Below, one piece after another: positions 1-8,647 of a DNA stretch of 64,000 nt (positions are counted from its first letter, which is position 1; every line of letters begins with the position of its first letter). The position numbers were made by a program, and so were the translations under genes. The notes below the pieces were generated by a model. It was not told the DNA's origin. It saw only the letters and a list, made by a program, of their open reading frames with translations, and searched no databases. Source of the DNA: RYN-230 sp963770545 (lineage in GTDB: Bacteria > Actinomycetota > Actinomycetes > Streptosporangiales > Streptosporangiaceae); the NCBI GenBank assembly GCA_963770545.1, contig CAVYQF010000006.1:242987-306986 (forward strand). Direction: 5' to 3'.

Positions 1-777
1 GACCTGCCCGAGGCGGACCGCCCCTACGTGTTCACCAAGGGTGGCCAGATCTGGGACGAATCCGACCGCGCGAAGGCGCCCCGCCGGGTCGCCAGCCCCG
101 CCAGCCTGCGCCAGCAGGTGGAGGCGTCGCTGCGCCGCCTGGGAGTAGACCGCATCGACCTGTACCAGTTGCACTGGCCGCCGAAAGACGGGACGCCACT
201 GGAGGAGTACTGGCAGACGTTCCTGGACCTGCGCGCCGAGGGCAAGATCCGCGCCGCCGGGCTGTCCAACCACGACGTGGCCCGGCTCACCGCGGCCGAG
301 GCGCTGGGGCACGTGGACTCCCTCCAACCGCAGTTCAGCCTGATCCACCGGGACGCGGCCGCCGGGCTGATCCCGTGGTGCGCAGCGCACGGCACCGGCG
401 TGATCGTCTACAGCCCGATGGGCGCGGGGCTGCTCACCGGGGCATTCACGCCAGAGCGGGCCGCGAATCTGGGCCCGGATGACTGGCGCAGCCGGAGCGC
501 TGACTTCACCGGGGACGGCCTGATCCGCAACCTCGCCCTGGTCAACGGCCTGCGGCCGGTCGCCGAGCGGCTCGGCGTGAGTACGGGCGCGGTCGCGGTG
601 GCGTGGACCCTGGCCTTCCCTGGGGTAAGCGGTGCGATCGTCGGTGCCCGCAGCCCCCAGCAGGTGGACGGCTGGCTGGCCGCCGCGGACCTGGTCCTGG
701 GCGAGAAGGACCTCACCGAGATCGCGGCCGCCGTGGCCAGCAGCGGCGCCGGCACCGGCCCCGCCCGCCCAGCCTGA
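1..777 (+). CDS. Aldo/keto reductase, 5' truncated by window edge
   Basis: C-terminal part of an NAD(P)H-dependent aldo/keto reductase, which reduces aldehydes or ketones in a TIM barrel. The reading frame is open from base 1, and the first codons encode a strand ending in YVFTKGG, typical of the third barrel strand of this family, so the true start and the catalytic Asp/Tyr lie outside the window. Downstream are the usual family segments DLYQLHWPP, GLSNHD, and a C-terminal cofactor loop with GAIVGARSPQQV. About 258 residues are present of a usual 310-340. The gene converges on the methyltransferase gene, with a strong hairpin between them. Substrate unknown. Confidence 0.88.
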   Translation, partial: DLPEADRPYVFTKGGQIWDESDRAKAPRRVASPASLRQQVEASLRRLGVDRIDLYQLHWPPKDGTPLEEYWQTFLDLRAEGKIRAAGLSNHDVARLTAAEALGHVDSLQPQFSLIHRDAAAGLIPWCAAHGTGVIVYSPMGAGLLTGAFTPERAANLGPDDWRSRSADFTGDGLIRNLALVNGLRPVAERLGVSTGAVAVAWTLAFPGVSGAIVGARSPQQVDGWLAAADLVLGEKDLTEIAAAVASSGAGTGPARPA

Positions 778-833
778 TCCCTCCACCTCCCCACGAGCCC
801 CACCAGCACCAGGTGTCAATAGCTCTTCGTCGT

Positions 834-877
834 GATCAACTGATTGGTGTCGTTCCAGCGTCACCAATCAGTTGATC
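834..877. terminator. Perfect 16-bp inverted repeat between convergent genes
   Basis: Arms 834-849 and 862-877 are perfectly complementary with a 12-nt loop. The repeat sits about 60 bp after the aldo/keto reductase stop and about 80 bp before the convergent methyltransferase end, so a bidirectional terminator is the simplest reading. There is no T-tract, as is common for high-GC actinobacteria. A protein-binding operator is the alternative. Confidence 0.6.
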
Positions 878-954
878 ATCAACGGTTCACCGTAACTGGC
901 GAGGGCGGCGAGGCCTGTGGGGCGAACGAGGCGATCTGGAATCTCTGGAGCTGC

Positions 955-1691
955 TCAGCGCAGGCGCCAGACGGTGGTGGGCTTGAGGTCAGCGTCCTCG
1001 ATCACCCGCTCGACCGGGACGTCATAGGCGGCGACCTGGGTGAAGCGGTCCCGGGGCAGGTAAGCGCGGCCAGGGTCGCCGACCAGCACCATCGCCCCGG
1101 CCCGGCGGGCGCGCTCCAGGAACGGCAGCAGCCGGGCGGCCAGGTCCCGGTCGTAGAACGCGTCCCCGGCCAGGACCACGTCTGCCCTGAGCGGCGCACC
1201 CCCTGGCCGGCCTGGTTCTGGCCGGCCTGGTTCTGGCCGGCCGGCTCCGGGGCGCCGAGGAGATCCCCGACCGTGGGCTCCAGCCTGACCCGGTTCACTC
1301 CGGCGTTGAGCGTGATGGCGGCGACCGCCAGCGGGTCGGTATCGCTCGGGGTGACCGACGCCGCGCCCGCGACGGCGGCCGCGATCGCCACCAGGCCCGA
1401 CCCGGACGCCAGGTCCAGCACGACCGCGCCGCGCACGCTGCCCGGCTGGTCGAGCAGATACCGGGCCAGCGCCTGACCGCCGGCCCACGGGAACGCCCAG
1501 AACGGCGGGGGCAGCTGGCCCTGCCCGGCTTCCCGCTCGATCCGCTCCCACAGCCCGAAAGCGTCCCGGGCCAGGTACAACCGGATCTCCGGCAGCAGCG
1601 GCGGCGCGGCCAGCCAGGTGTTCGCGCGGATGAACGCCCCGGGTGACCGCGGCGGCGTCTGGTGTTTCAGTCCCGGCCACCCCGCTGCATG
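955..1691 (-). pseudogene. Class I SAM-dependent methyltransferase, frameshifted
   Basis: Small Rossmann-fold methyltransferase of the lysine/nicotinamide-type group. The first frame contains FIRANTWL, the WERIERE and PPPFWAFPWAGGQALA segments, and the SAM-binding strand VVLDLASGSGLVAIAA followed by the acidic motif II. The second frame (from about position 1200 down to 955) continues the same protein with ADVVLAGDAFYDRDLA and a C-terminus typical of the family. The switch needs a one-base change and falls in or beside a 15-bp tandem repeat (1205-1242). No ATG or GTG lies between the frame opening at 1691 and the conserved N-terminus, so the start is unresolved and may be CTG or TTG. Last gene of a tightly packed minus-strand group with the ClpP-like and XRE genes. 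Confidence 0.7.
1205..1242. repeat. 15-bp tandem repeat inside the methyltransferase
   Basis: Two complete 15-bp units (1205-1219, 1220-1234) and a partial third. On the minus strand they encode repeated GQNQA. The reading frame of the methyltransferase breaks at this repeat or just after it. Confidence 0.8.
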
Positions 1692-2398
1692 TCACCCGGC
1701 CTGGCCTCGCCGTCGAGCAGGCCGTAGCTGACCGCTTCGGGGACGGTGAAGAACCGTCCCTGCCGGGCATCCGCCCGGATCTCATCTACCTCGCGCCTGG
1801 TCACCTCGGCCAGCCGGATGTAGAGCGCGTCGACCATCGACTCAACCTGCTCCTCCTGGGCGCGGACCTGGGTGGCCGTGCCGTCCAGGTTCAGCGTCGG
1901 CTCGGTGAGTCCCAGCGTCGCGCGGGGGTAGCCGCGCCGCTGCCCGCAGGCGGCGAGCACGCCCAGGGCCGGCCCGTTGACCTGGCCCGCCACGTACGCC
2001 GTGACCGGGACGCGGAGCACGTCGAGCACGCCCATGATGGTCAGCGCCGCGGGCAGTTCGGCGTCCAGGCCCTGGAGTTCGAGGCGGACCGGGCCGTCAC
2101 CTTCAGCGTCGAGGGTGAGCAACTGGGCACTCAGCACGCTCGCGGCGGGCGTGTCGAGCAGGCCGGAGGCCAGCACGATGCGCTGCTCCAGCAGCCGCTG
2201 GTAGAGCCGGCCAGGCCAGTCACCCTGGTCCGTCCAGACCCGGGAGGGTGGTACCACCGGGTACGCGGGTGGCTCCCGGTGCGGGGCGGGCCAGCCGGGC
2301 GCTCCGGGATGCCCAGGCGGGGCCGGCGGTTCTCCTGGCCCCGGTGGCCCAGGCCACGGGCGGCCGGTCGGGAACGAGTCAGCTGCGGGGATGATCAT
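1667..2398 (-). CDS. ClpP-like protein lacking the catalytic Ser and His
   Basis: About 243 residues. A Pro-rich 50-residue leader precedes a crotonase/ClpP-fold domain: a strand with RIVLASGLLD, then ALTIMGVLDVLRVPVTAYVAGQ, and a C-terminal helix with GRFFTVPEAVSYGLLD matching the end of ClpP. Where active ClpP has a Ser after the GQA segment and a His in the MIHQP segment, this protein reads AGQVNGPAL and LGLTEP, so both catalytic residues appear replaced. The start at 2398 has a near-perfect Shine-Dalgarno AGGAGG 6 nt upstream. The upstream XRE gene overlaps it by about 20 bp, implying co-transcription. Likely a non-proteolytic paralogue; role unknown. Confidence 0.75.
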   Translation of the reverse strand: MIIPAADSFPTGRPWPGPPGPGEPPAPPGHPGAPGWPAPHREPPAYPVVPPSRVWTDQGDWPGRLYQRLLEQRIVLASGLLDTPAASVLSAQLLTLDAEGDGPVRLELQGLDAELPAALTIMGVLDVLRVPVTAYVAGQVNGPALGVLAACGQRRGYPRATLGLTEPTLNLDGTATQVRAQEEQVESMVDALYIRLAEVTRREVDEIRADARQGRFFTVPEAVSYGLLDGEARPGDMQRGGRD

Positions 2399-2783
2399 CG
2401 GAATCCTCCTGTTGCCGTCCTGACGGCCACGCTCGTGCGGAGGGCGCAAGATACCCAGGCGGCGGGATCGGCTCAGCGGGTGGGGCGTCCTGCAACCGCC
2501 AGCTGATCTGGGTCCCGATCGCCGCCGCGTATCGTTCCAGTGTGGAGGCCCGCACGTCCGCTTCGCCGGCCTCGAGCCGGGCCACGGCCGATTGCGAAGT
2601 GCCCATCCGCGCCGCGACCTCGGTCTGGGACAGCCCGGCGGCCTGCCGCTGCCCGGTCAGCTCGGCCACCAGGCGGCGCCGCTCGCCCGCCATCCGGCGC
2701 AGCGCCATCTCACGGAACCCAGGCAGCCGCGGTAGCCCCGCCCCACCTGGCGCCTCCGGTCCCTGCTCGTCCGGCCCGCCCAT
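2379..2783 (-). CDS. XRE-family helix-turn-helix regulator
   Basis: About 134 residues. Central HTH: RQAAGLSQTEVAARMGTSQSAVARLEAGEADVRASTLERYAAAIG, a textbook Cro/CI-type helix-turn-helix. The segment ahead of it resembles short antitoxin-type XRE proteins. An ATG at 2783 is used here; in-frame GTG (2804) and TTG (2807) lie upstream and cannot be excluded because the AGGAGG is very close to the ATG. It overlaps the ClpP-like start and probably controls that operon through the inverted repeat at 2797-2814. Confidence 0.8.
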   Translation of the reverse strand: MGGPDEQGPEAPGGAGLPRLPGFREMALRRMAGERRRLVAELTGQRQAAGLSQTEVAARMGTSQSAVARLEAGEADVRASTLERYAAAIGTQISWRLQDAPPAEPIPPPGYLAPSARAWPSGRQQEDSDDHPRS

Positions 2784-2796
2784 GCCTCCTACGATA

Positions 2797-2814
2797 TATC
2801 TCACCAACGAGATA
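2797..2814. promoter_or_regulatory. Inverted repeat before the XRE/ClpP-like operon
   Basis: TATCTC and GAGATA arms separated by 6 bp, immediately upstream of or overlapping the possible start codons of the XRE gene. Suitable as an autoregulatory operator; inferred from position only. Confidence 0.45.
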
Positions 2815-2867
2815 CCGCCAGCGCGATACCGCCGGACCCTCGTCAGCCCGCGGGAGTATGTAACTTG

Positions 2868-2882
2868 AAGTAACGGTTACTT
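2868..2882. promoter_or_regulatory. Palindrome before the TetR/monooxygenase operon
   Basis: AAGTAACGGTTACTT: 7-bp arms around one central base, 17 bp upstream of the TetR start codon. Size and position fit the operator of a self-regulating TetR protein. Confidence 0.6.
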
Positions 2883-2899
2883 TTGGTAGCGTCTGCGTC

Positions 2900-3601
2900 A
2901 TGCGCACGCCGCAGGACACGCATCCGGTTCCACAGAACGCCGCGCCGCCGCCCGATGCGCGCCGCGACCGGTGGACAGCACACCGCGCGCACCGCCGCCA
3001 GGAATTCGTGGCCGCCGCCCTTCGCGTGCTGACCGAACACGGACCGGACCTGCCCATGGACGCGGTGGCCGCCGAGGCCGGGGTGACCAAGCCGGTGCTG
3101 TACCGCTACTTCGCAGACAAGGCGGCCCTGGTGCAGGCCCTGGGCGAGCATGCCTCGGCCCTCCTCCAGGAGCGTCTGGTCCCCGCGCTCACCGCGGGCG
3201 GGCCGGCCATGACCCGGATCCGCGGCGGCGTCGGCGCCTACTTCGCGATCATCGACGAGAACCCGGAGCTGTACTGGCTGCTGGCCCGGCGCGGGGGCGC
3301 CGACAGCAGCCCGGGACCCGGGGTGGTCGCGCGGCAGAAGGAGTTCATCGCCACCACGCTCACCGCAGTGTACGGCGACTACCTCCGCGGCTACGGACTG
3401 GATTCCGGCGCGGCCGAGCCCTGGGCGTTCGGCATCACCGGCCTGGTGCAGAGCATCGGGGAATGGTGGCTGGACCGGCGCTCGATGAGCCGCGCCCACG
3501 TCGCCGAGTACGTCAGCCAGCTGATCTGGGGGGCGCTGACCGGGGTCCTGCGCGACGCGGGGATCACGGCCGACCTGGACATGCCCCGGGGGCCACGGTG
3601 A
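2900..3601 (+). CDS. TetR-family transcriptional regulator
   Basis: 233 residues. The N-terminal HTH reads RQEFVAAALRVLTEHG, then MDAVAAEAGVTKPVLYRYFADKAALVQAL, the standard TetR DNA-binding signature. The C-terminal ligand domain contains AYFAIIDENPELYWLLARR. The stop overlaps the GTG start of the monooxygenase gene by 4 bp, so the two are co-transcribed and the regulator probably responds to the monooxygenase substrate. It probably binds the palindrome at 2868-2882. Confidence 0.9.
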   Translation: MRTPQDTHPVPQNAAPPPDARRDRWTAHRAHRRQEFVAAALRVLTEHGPDLPMDAVAAEAGVTKPVLYRYFADKAALVQALGEHASALLQERLVPALTAGGPAMTRIRGGVGAYFAIIDENPELYWLLARRGGADSSPGPGVVARQKEFIATTLTAVYGDYLRGYGLDSGAAEPWAFGITGLVQSIGEWWLDRRSMSRAHVAEYVSQLIWGALTGVLRDAGITADLDMPRGPR

Positions 3602-5193
3602 CGGCCCCCGGCCCCCGGCCCGGCACCGGGACCCCGGCCGGCACCGTGACCCCCGCCAGCGCCGTGACCCCCGCCAGCGCCGTGACCCCCGCCAGCGCCG
3701 TGACCCCCGCCAGCACCGCAGCACTTCCCGCGCACGTCCGGGTGGCCATCATCGGCGCCGGATTCGCGGGAATCGGGGCCGGCATCCGGTTGCAACAGGC
3801 CGGCCAGACCGACTTCGTCATCCTGGAGCGGGCCAGCGCGGTCGGCGGGACCTGGCGCGACAACACCTACCCCGGCTGCACCTGCGACGTCCCTTCGCAC
3901 CTGTACTCGTTCTCCTTCGCCCCCAATCCTGACTGGTCGCACGGCTTCTCCCGGCAGCCCGAGATCTGGGCGTACCTGGACGCTGTGACCGACCGGTACG
4001 CCATCCGGCCCCGCATCCGGTTCGGCACCGAGCTGGCCGGGGCCCGCTGGGACAGCGGCCGGGCCCGGTGGCAGCTGCGGACGTCGCGCGGGAACCTGAC
4101 CGCCGACGTGCTCATCGCGGCGGCGGGCCCGCTGTCCACGCCGTCGCTGCCGGACATCCCGGGGCTGCACACGTTTCCGGGCCCGGTCTTCCATTCGGCC
4201 CGGTGGGACCATGAAGCGGACCTGACCGGAAAACGGGTCGCGGTGATCGGCACTGGGGCGTCGGCCATCCAGATCGTCCCCGCGATCCAGCCCGTCGTGG
4301 GCCGGCTGACCCTGTTCCAGCGCACCCCGGCCTGGGTGATGCCGCGCCGGGACCGGCAGATCACCGGCGCGGAGAAATGGCTCTACCGGCAGGTCCCGGT
4401 GACCGGGCGACTGGTCCGGCTCAGCCTGCACGCCAGCCGGGAGGCGCTGGTCCCTGCGTTCGTGAAGCAGCCTGCCCTCTTCGGCGTGGCCCGGCGGATC
4501 GCGCTGCGGCATCTTGCCCGTGCGGTGCCGGACCCGGATCTGCGGGCCCGGCTGACCCCCGGGTACGGGATCGGCTGCAAGCGGATCCTGCTGTCCAACA
4601 ACTACTATCCCGCGCTCACCCAGCCGAATACCGAATTGGTCGCCGCGGGGCTGGCCAAGGTGGACGGGAACACGCTCACCGCCGAGGATGGCACCGCCCG
4701 GGACGCTGACGTGATCGTCTTCGCGACCGGGTTCCACGTCATCGACATGGCAGTGGCCCGGCTGATCACCGGGACGGGCGGCGTGACGCTGGCCCAGACC
4801 TGGGGCGAGGACATGCGGGCCCTGCGCGGCACCACGGTGGCCGGCTTCCCTAACCTCTGCCTGCTCATCGGGCCGAACACCGGCTTGGGGCACAACTCGC
4901 TGATCCACATCATCGAGGCCCAGCTCGACTACACGCTGGATTACCTGGCCGCGCTGGACCGGCTGGGCGCGGCCGCCCTGGACACCCACCCGGAAGCCGA
5001 GCAGCGCTGGTGCGATGATGTGCAGCGCCGGATGGCGTCCACGGTGTGGGCCACCGGCGGCTGCGTGAGCTGGTATCTGAACTCCGCGGGCCGCAACCCG
5101 ACGCTCTGGCCCGGGTCGGTCGGCGGGTTCCGCCGCGCAACCCGGCGGCTGGACCTGGCTGAGTATCACGTGATCCCGGCGGGCACCGGGTGA
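3598..5193 (+). CDS. Flavin-containing Baeyer-Villiger-type monooxygenase
   Basis: About 531 residues, FAD/NADPH-dependent oxygenase of the cyclohexanone-monooxygenase type. After a repeat-containing N-terminus (VTPASA units) comes the FAD Rossmann motif VAIIGAGFAGIGAGIRL, the segment VGGTWRDNTYPGCTCDVPSHLYSFSF characteristic of the family, the fingerprint FPGPVFHSARW (FxGxxxHxxxW), and the NADPH motif VAVIGTGASAIQ. The C-terminal ATGF motif (FATGFHV) is present. The GTG at 3598 overlaps the TetR stop by 4 bp; the following hydrolase overlaps its stop by 4 bp. It probably converts a ketone into an ester that the hydrolase opens. Most similar in context to mycobacterial MymA; substrate not predictable. 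Confidence 0.9.
   Translation: MTAPGPRPGTGTPAGTVTPASAVTPASAVTPASAVTPASTAALPAHVRVAIIGAGFAGIGAGIRLQQAGQTDFVILERASAVGGTWRDNTYPGCTCDVPSHLYSFSFAPNPDWSHGFSRQPEIWAYLDAVTDRYAIRPRIRFGTELAGARWDSGRARWQLRTSRGNLTADVLIAAAGPLSTPSLPDIPGLHTFPGPVFHSARWDHEADLTGKRVAVIGTGASAIQIVPAIQPVVGRLTLFQRTPAWVMPRRDRQITGAEKWLYRQVPVTGRLVRLSLHASREALVPAFVKQPALFGVARRIALRHLARAVPDPDLRARLTPGYGIGCKRILLSNNYYPALTQPNTELVAAGLAKVDGNTLTAEDGTARDADVIVFATGFHVIDMAVARLITGTGGVTLAQTWGEDMRALRGTTVAGFPNLCLLIGPNTGLGHNSLIHIIEAQLDYTLDYLAALDRLGAAALDTHPEAEQRWCDDVQRRMASTVWATGGCVSWYLNSAGRNPTLWPGSVGGFRRATRRLDLAEYHVIPAGTG
3646..3717. repeat. Four 18-bp in-frame tandem repeats in the monooxygenase N-terminus
   Basis: Units at 3646-3663, 3664-3681, 3682-3699 and 3700-3717, the last with one substitution. 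They encode repeated VTPASA ahead of the FAD-binding domain. A perfect multiple of three keeps the frame whatever the copy number. Confidence 0.92.
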
Positions 5194-6128
5194 GCGCCCA
5201 GGCGCCCGGCCAAGCCCCGCCCGGCGAAGCGGCGTCCCCGGAATTCCTGGTGCCGCCGGAGCCGGTCCGCCGCAGCGAGGTGACGTCCGCCGACGGGCAG
5301 CGGCTGCATCTGGAGATCCACGGTCCGCAGGATTCCGGCGCGCCGACGGTGGTGCTCATCCACGGCTGGACCTGCTCGGTCGCGTTCTGGGCCCCGGTCA
5401 TCCACGCGCTGCGCGACGAACTGCGGGTGGTCGCCTACGACCTGCGCGGGCACGGCCGGAGCGACCCGCCGGCCCCCGGCGGCTACAGCGTCGACGCGCT
5501 GGCTGACGACCTCGAGGCGGTGCTGGATCACGTCCTGCGGCCGGGCGAGCAGGCCGTGCTGGCCGGGCACAGCATGGGCGGCATGGCCATCATGGCCGCC
5601 GCGCCGCGGGAATCGGTACCAAACCGGACGGGGGGCGTGCTGCTCGCGTCCACGGGCTCGGCGAACCTGGTCACCGAGGCCCTGGCGGTGCCGTTCGCGG
5701 CCGTCATGCCCGCCGTGGTCACGCTGCAGCACTGGCTGCTGACCTCGGCGGCCCCGCTCACCCCGTTCAGCCATCTGAGCCAGTCGCTGCTGAGCTACCT
5801 GACCCTGGGCCCGGGCGCGTCCGCCGAACTGGCGGCGGCCAACACCGCCATCATCGAGGCCTGCGACCGCCGGGCCCGGGCCGCCTGGGGCCGCGTGCTG
5901 ACCAGCCTGGACGTCACCGCCGGCGTCCGCCAGCTCGACGTGCCCGCACACGTCCTGGTCGGCACCGCGGACCGGCTGACGCCGCCCGGGCACGCGCGGC
6001 GAGTGGCCCGGCTGCTGCCGCAACTGGCCGGCCTGACCGAGCTGCCGGGGATCGGCCACATGACCCCGCTGGAGGCCCCGGGCGTGGTGGCCGGGCTGAT
6101 CCGCCAGCTCTCCGCGGGCGCCGGATGA
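5190..6128 (+). CDS. Alpha/beta hydrolase (esterase)
   Basis: 312 residues. Oxyanion-hole strand VVLIHGWTCS, nucleophile elbow AGHSMGGMA, acid VGTADRLTPP and catalytic His in GIGHMTPLE are all visible in the expected order. The GTG start overlaps the monooxygenase TGA, so the two proteins are made together. The pairing suggests hydrolysis of the ester or lactone made by the monooxygenase. Comparable to LipR beside MymA in Mycobacterium, though substrate and true orthology are unproven. Confidence 0.9.
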   Translation: MSAQAPGQAPPGEAASPEFLVPPEPVRRSEVTSADGQRLHLEIHGPQDSGAPTVVLIHGWTCSVAFWAPVIHALRDELRVVAYDLRGHGRSDPPAPGGYSVDALADDLEAVLDHVLRPGEQAVLAGHSMGGMAIMAAAPRESVPNRTGGVLLASTGSANLVTEALAVPFAAVMPAVVTLQHWLLTSAAPLTPFSHLSQSLLSYLTLGPGASAELAAANTAIIEACDRRARAAWGRVLTSLDVTAGVRQLDVPAHVLVGTADRLTPPGHARRVARLLPQLAGLTELPGIGHMTPLEAPGVVAGLIRQLSAGAG

Positions 6129-6136
6129 GCGGCCCG

Positions 6137-7186
6137 TCAGGCGACCTGTGGATGACCCTCCGCGGCCGCGAGCGTGGCCGCGGAGGTGCGCAGTGCGACG
6201 TTCAGCGCCGCCCGGCGCCGGCGCGGGTCCATGAGGTTAACGCCCATCGCGGCCAGGTCATCTGGGCCGGGAGTGAGCACCGTGACCCGGGTTCCGGCGG
6301 CCCGCAGCACCTCAGCCTCGCGCAGCACCGACCGGGTGATCACCCGCCGCACCCGGCGTTCCAGCCGCTCGGTGGTCCGCCCCGGCCGGCCCGCCAGAAT
6401 GCTGGCCATGGGGGCGAGCACGTATACCTCGTCCAGCCCGGCCGAAGCCAGCGAGCGTAGCGACGTGGATGAGCGCACCCCGCCGTCCACGTAGCGGCGG
6501 CCGTCAATGACCGCGGGCGCGTACCAGCCCGGGATGGAGCAGGATGCGACCACGGCGTCGGCGAGCGGCACCCGCGGGGCGCCCTCGCGGCCGAACATGA
6601 CCCGGTGCCCGGTGGCGTAGTCCACGGCGACGATCCATGTCCGGCCGTCCGCCCAGGACTGCGGCGTCCAGTCCGCGGTGCGCTGGGCCTGGTACTGGCC
6701 AAGGGCCGTGACCGTGGCGCGCAGCGCCTCATGGCGTCCCCGGCCCCGGGGCAGCCAGGCACTGGCCCCGACCCCGGGGTGGATGGTGTGCGGGGCCAGC
6801 AGGGTGGTGAGCATCAGCCGGGGCGACCCGGCCCGCAGTTGCGGCCGCGGCGGCAGCGGCCCCTCATCCAGGTCGCGGACGCCCGCGTCCCGCAGCGCGG
6901 GCACCGGGTCACCGTGCTGCATGGCGGTCATCTCATCGAGGGTGACGCCGCAGCGCAGTGCGGCCGCGAGGACGCTGCCGGCACTGGTGCCCACGATCAG
7001 GTCAACGTCACCCAGCGGTTCCGGCACGAGGTCCTGCACGGCGTTCAGCATCCCGGTCATCCACGCCGCACCCACCACCCCGCCGGCCCCGAGCACGAGG
7101 GCGGTCCGCCGCCGGGACGGGCGCGGGCCGGGCTGGACGCCGCCGGTCCGCTCGCGGGTGCCCCCCGGCACCCGTTGCGCAGCCAT
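6137..7186 (-). CDS. Patatin-like phospholipase
   Basis: 350 residues. All patatin landmarks are present: glycine-rich oxyanion loop LVLGAGGVVGAAWMTG, nucleophile elbow GTSAGSV (GxSxG) and catalytic dyad Asp in YVDGGVRS. An ATG at 7186 follows AGGAGG by 5 nt. Convergent with the esterase gene, 8 bp apart. Likely hydrolyses acyl esters of membrane or storage lipids; it fits the lipid-processing theme of the neighbours. Confidence 0.9.
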   Translation of the reverse strand: MAAQRVPGGTRERTGGVQPGPRPSRRRTALVLGAGGVVGAAWMTGMLNAVQDLVPEPLGDVDLIVGTSAGSVLAAALRCGVTLDEMTAMQHGDPVPALRDAGVRDLDEGPLPPRPQLRAGSPRLMLTTLLAPHTIHPGVGASAWLPRGRGRHEALRATVTALGQYQAQRTADWTPQSWADGRTWIVAVDYATGHRVMFGREGAPRVPLADAVVASCSIPGWYAPAVIDGRRYVDGGVRSSTSLRSLASAGLDEVYVLAPMASILAGRPGRTTERLERRVRRVITRSVLREAEVLRAAGTRVTVLTPGPDDLAAMGVNLMDPRRRRAALNVALRTSAATLAAAEGHPQVA

Positions 7187-7291
7187 GGTTACCTCCTGAG
7201 CCCGGCTCCTGGCCCGCCCCTGGGGATGCGTTCCCGGCACCGCGCCTGTTACCACCGAGTAAACATCAGATATACCCGCTTTGACCAGCAC

Positions 7292-8647
7292 TTATCCCAG
7301 CTCGACCAGGCCTGCCCGGATGCCCTTGGCCAGCACCTTCAGGTCGGGCACGCCGTCGTGGTCGGCGGTGATGCCGAACGTGAACCGCTCCAGGTAGGAG
7401 AAGATCGCGATCGAGATCCGCACGTTGTCGCCGATCGGGACGTACGGGTAGATCTGCTCCAGCCTGCGGCCGAGCAGGTACAGCGGCAGCCGCGGGCCGG
7501 GGACATTGGTGGTGACCGCCTGGACCATAGACTGCGGGAACTGGAAAGCGGTGTGCGAGCCGAGCGCGAGCAGGGTGGGGGCCGCGAAGCCCAGTACCCC
7601 GGTCAGCGCCTGCGCCCCGACGGCCTGGGAGGTGCGCTTGATCTCGTCCATCTGCTCGCGGATCAGCTCCAGCCGCCGCCGCGGGTCGGGCTCACCGGCG
7701 GGCAGGTTGGCGAGCACCGCGGACACCCGGTTGGTGATCACGCCCTGCTGATCCGGGCCGCGGACCGACACCGGCACCAGGGACCGCACGACCAGCCCGT
7801 CGGCCAGTTCGCCGCGGCTCTCCAGCAGATCACGGAACCCGCGGGTGATCGCCGCGAGCAGGACGTCGTTGACCGTCCCGCCGTGCGCGGACCGGATCTC
7901 CTTGATCTCGGCCAGGGAGGCGCCGGCCCACGCCCACCGCCGGTCCGGGCCGATCGGGCCGTTCAGCGAGACCGCCGACGGGACCGCGAGGCGGCGCGCC
8001 CCGGCGACCAGACCACGCCCGTAGTCCAGGATCTCGCCGGCGGCCGGCATCGGCTGGAGCAGTCGCTCGGACAGCGAGACCATCTGCCGGGCTGCCCCGG
8101 TGGCCGATTCCAGGAGGCTGGCCGCCATCAGGTCCAGCATGGCCGGTTCCGGCTCCGGCGCCCACGCGGCGGGCGCCGGGCACGGCGGATCCGGGGCGAT
8201 GTCGAAGACCGCGGTCATCAGGTCGTTGCCGCCGACGCCGTCCACCACGCAGTGGTGCACCTTGGACAAGATGGCCCAGCGGCCGCCCTTGAGCCCCTCC
8301 AGCAGCCACGCCTCCCACAGCGGCCGGTCCCGGTCCAGCGGGGTCGCGAAGATCGTGGTCGCCAGCTCACGGAGCTGGCGTTTCCCGCCTGGAGCCGGGA
8401 CCACGGCCTGCCGCACGTGGTGGCTGATCTCGAAATGCCCGTCGTCCACCCACATCGGACGGAGAACCTCCAGCGGCATGGTCCGCACCACCTGCCGGTA
8501 GCGGGGCACCCGCGAGAGTTTCGCGGCGATCAGCCGGATCAGCTCCTCGTGGCTCGGCGGGGGTCCCTCGAACAGGGCGAGCGAGCCGAGGTGCATCGGG
8601 ACGTTGTCGTGCTCGACGTAGAAAAATCCGGCGTCGAGGGTGCTCAT
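7292..8647 (-). CDS. Wax ester synthase / diacylglycerol acyltransferase
   Basis: About 451 residues, the usual size for bacterial WS/DGAT enzymes, which join acyl-CoA to fatty alcohol or diacylglycerol. It begins with STLDAGFFYVE and MHLGSLALFEG, has the catalytic motif HHCVVDGVGG (HHxxxDG), and later NDVLLAAITRGFRDLL and NVPGPRLPLYLLG. The start chosen (8647) forms an ATGA overlap with the stop of the acyl-CoA ligase; an in-frame ATG lies 9 bp further upstream. Directly follows the acyl-CoA ligase gene, which could supply its acyl-CoA substrate. Confidence 0.92.
   Translation of the reverse strand: MSTLDAGFFYVEHDNVPMHLGSLALFEGPPPSHEELIRLIAAKLSRVPRYRQVVRTMPLEVLRPMWVDDGHFEISHHVRQAVVPAPGGKRQLRELATTIFATPLDRDRPLWEAWLLEGLKGGRWAILSKVHHCVVDGVGGNDLMTAVFDIAPDPPCPAPAAWAPEPEPAMLDLMAASLLESATGAARQMVSLSERLLQPMPAAGEILDYGRGLVAGARRLAVPSAVSLNGPIGPDRRWAWAGASLAEIKEIRSAHGGTVNDVLLAAITRGFRDLLESRGELADGLVVRSLVPVSVRGPDQQGVITNRVSAVLANLPAGEPDPRRRLELIREQMDEIKRTSQAVGAQALTGVLGFAAPTLLALGSHTAFQFPQSMVQAVTTNVPGPRLPLYLLGRRLEQIYPYVPIGDNVRISIAIFSYLERFTFGITADHDGVPDLKVLAKGIRAGLVELG

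Noticed and set aside
3391..5169. 592-codon minus-strand open frame opposite the monooxygenase
   Set aside because: Compositional shadow with no domain motifs; the plus strand has all Baeyer-Villiger fingerprints.
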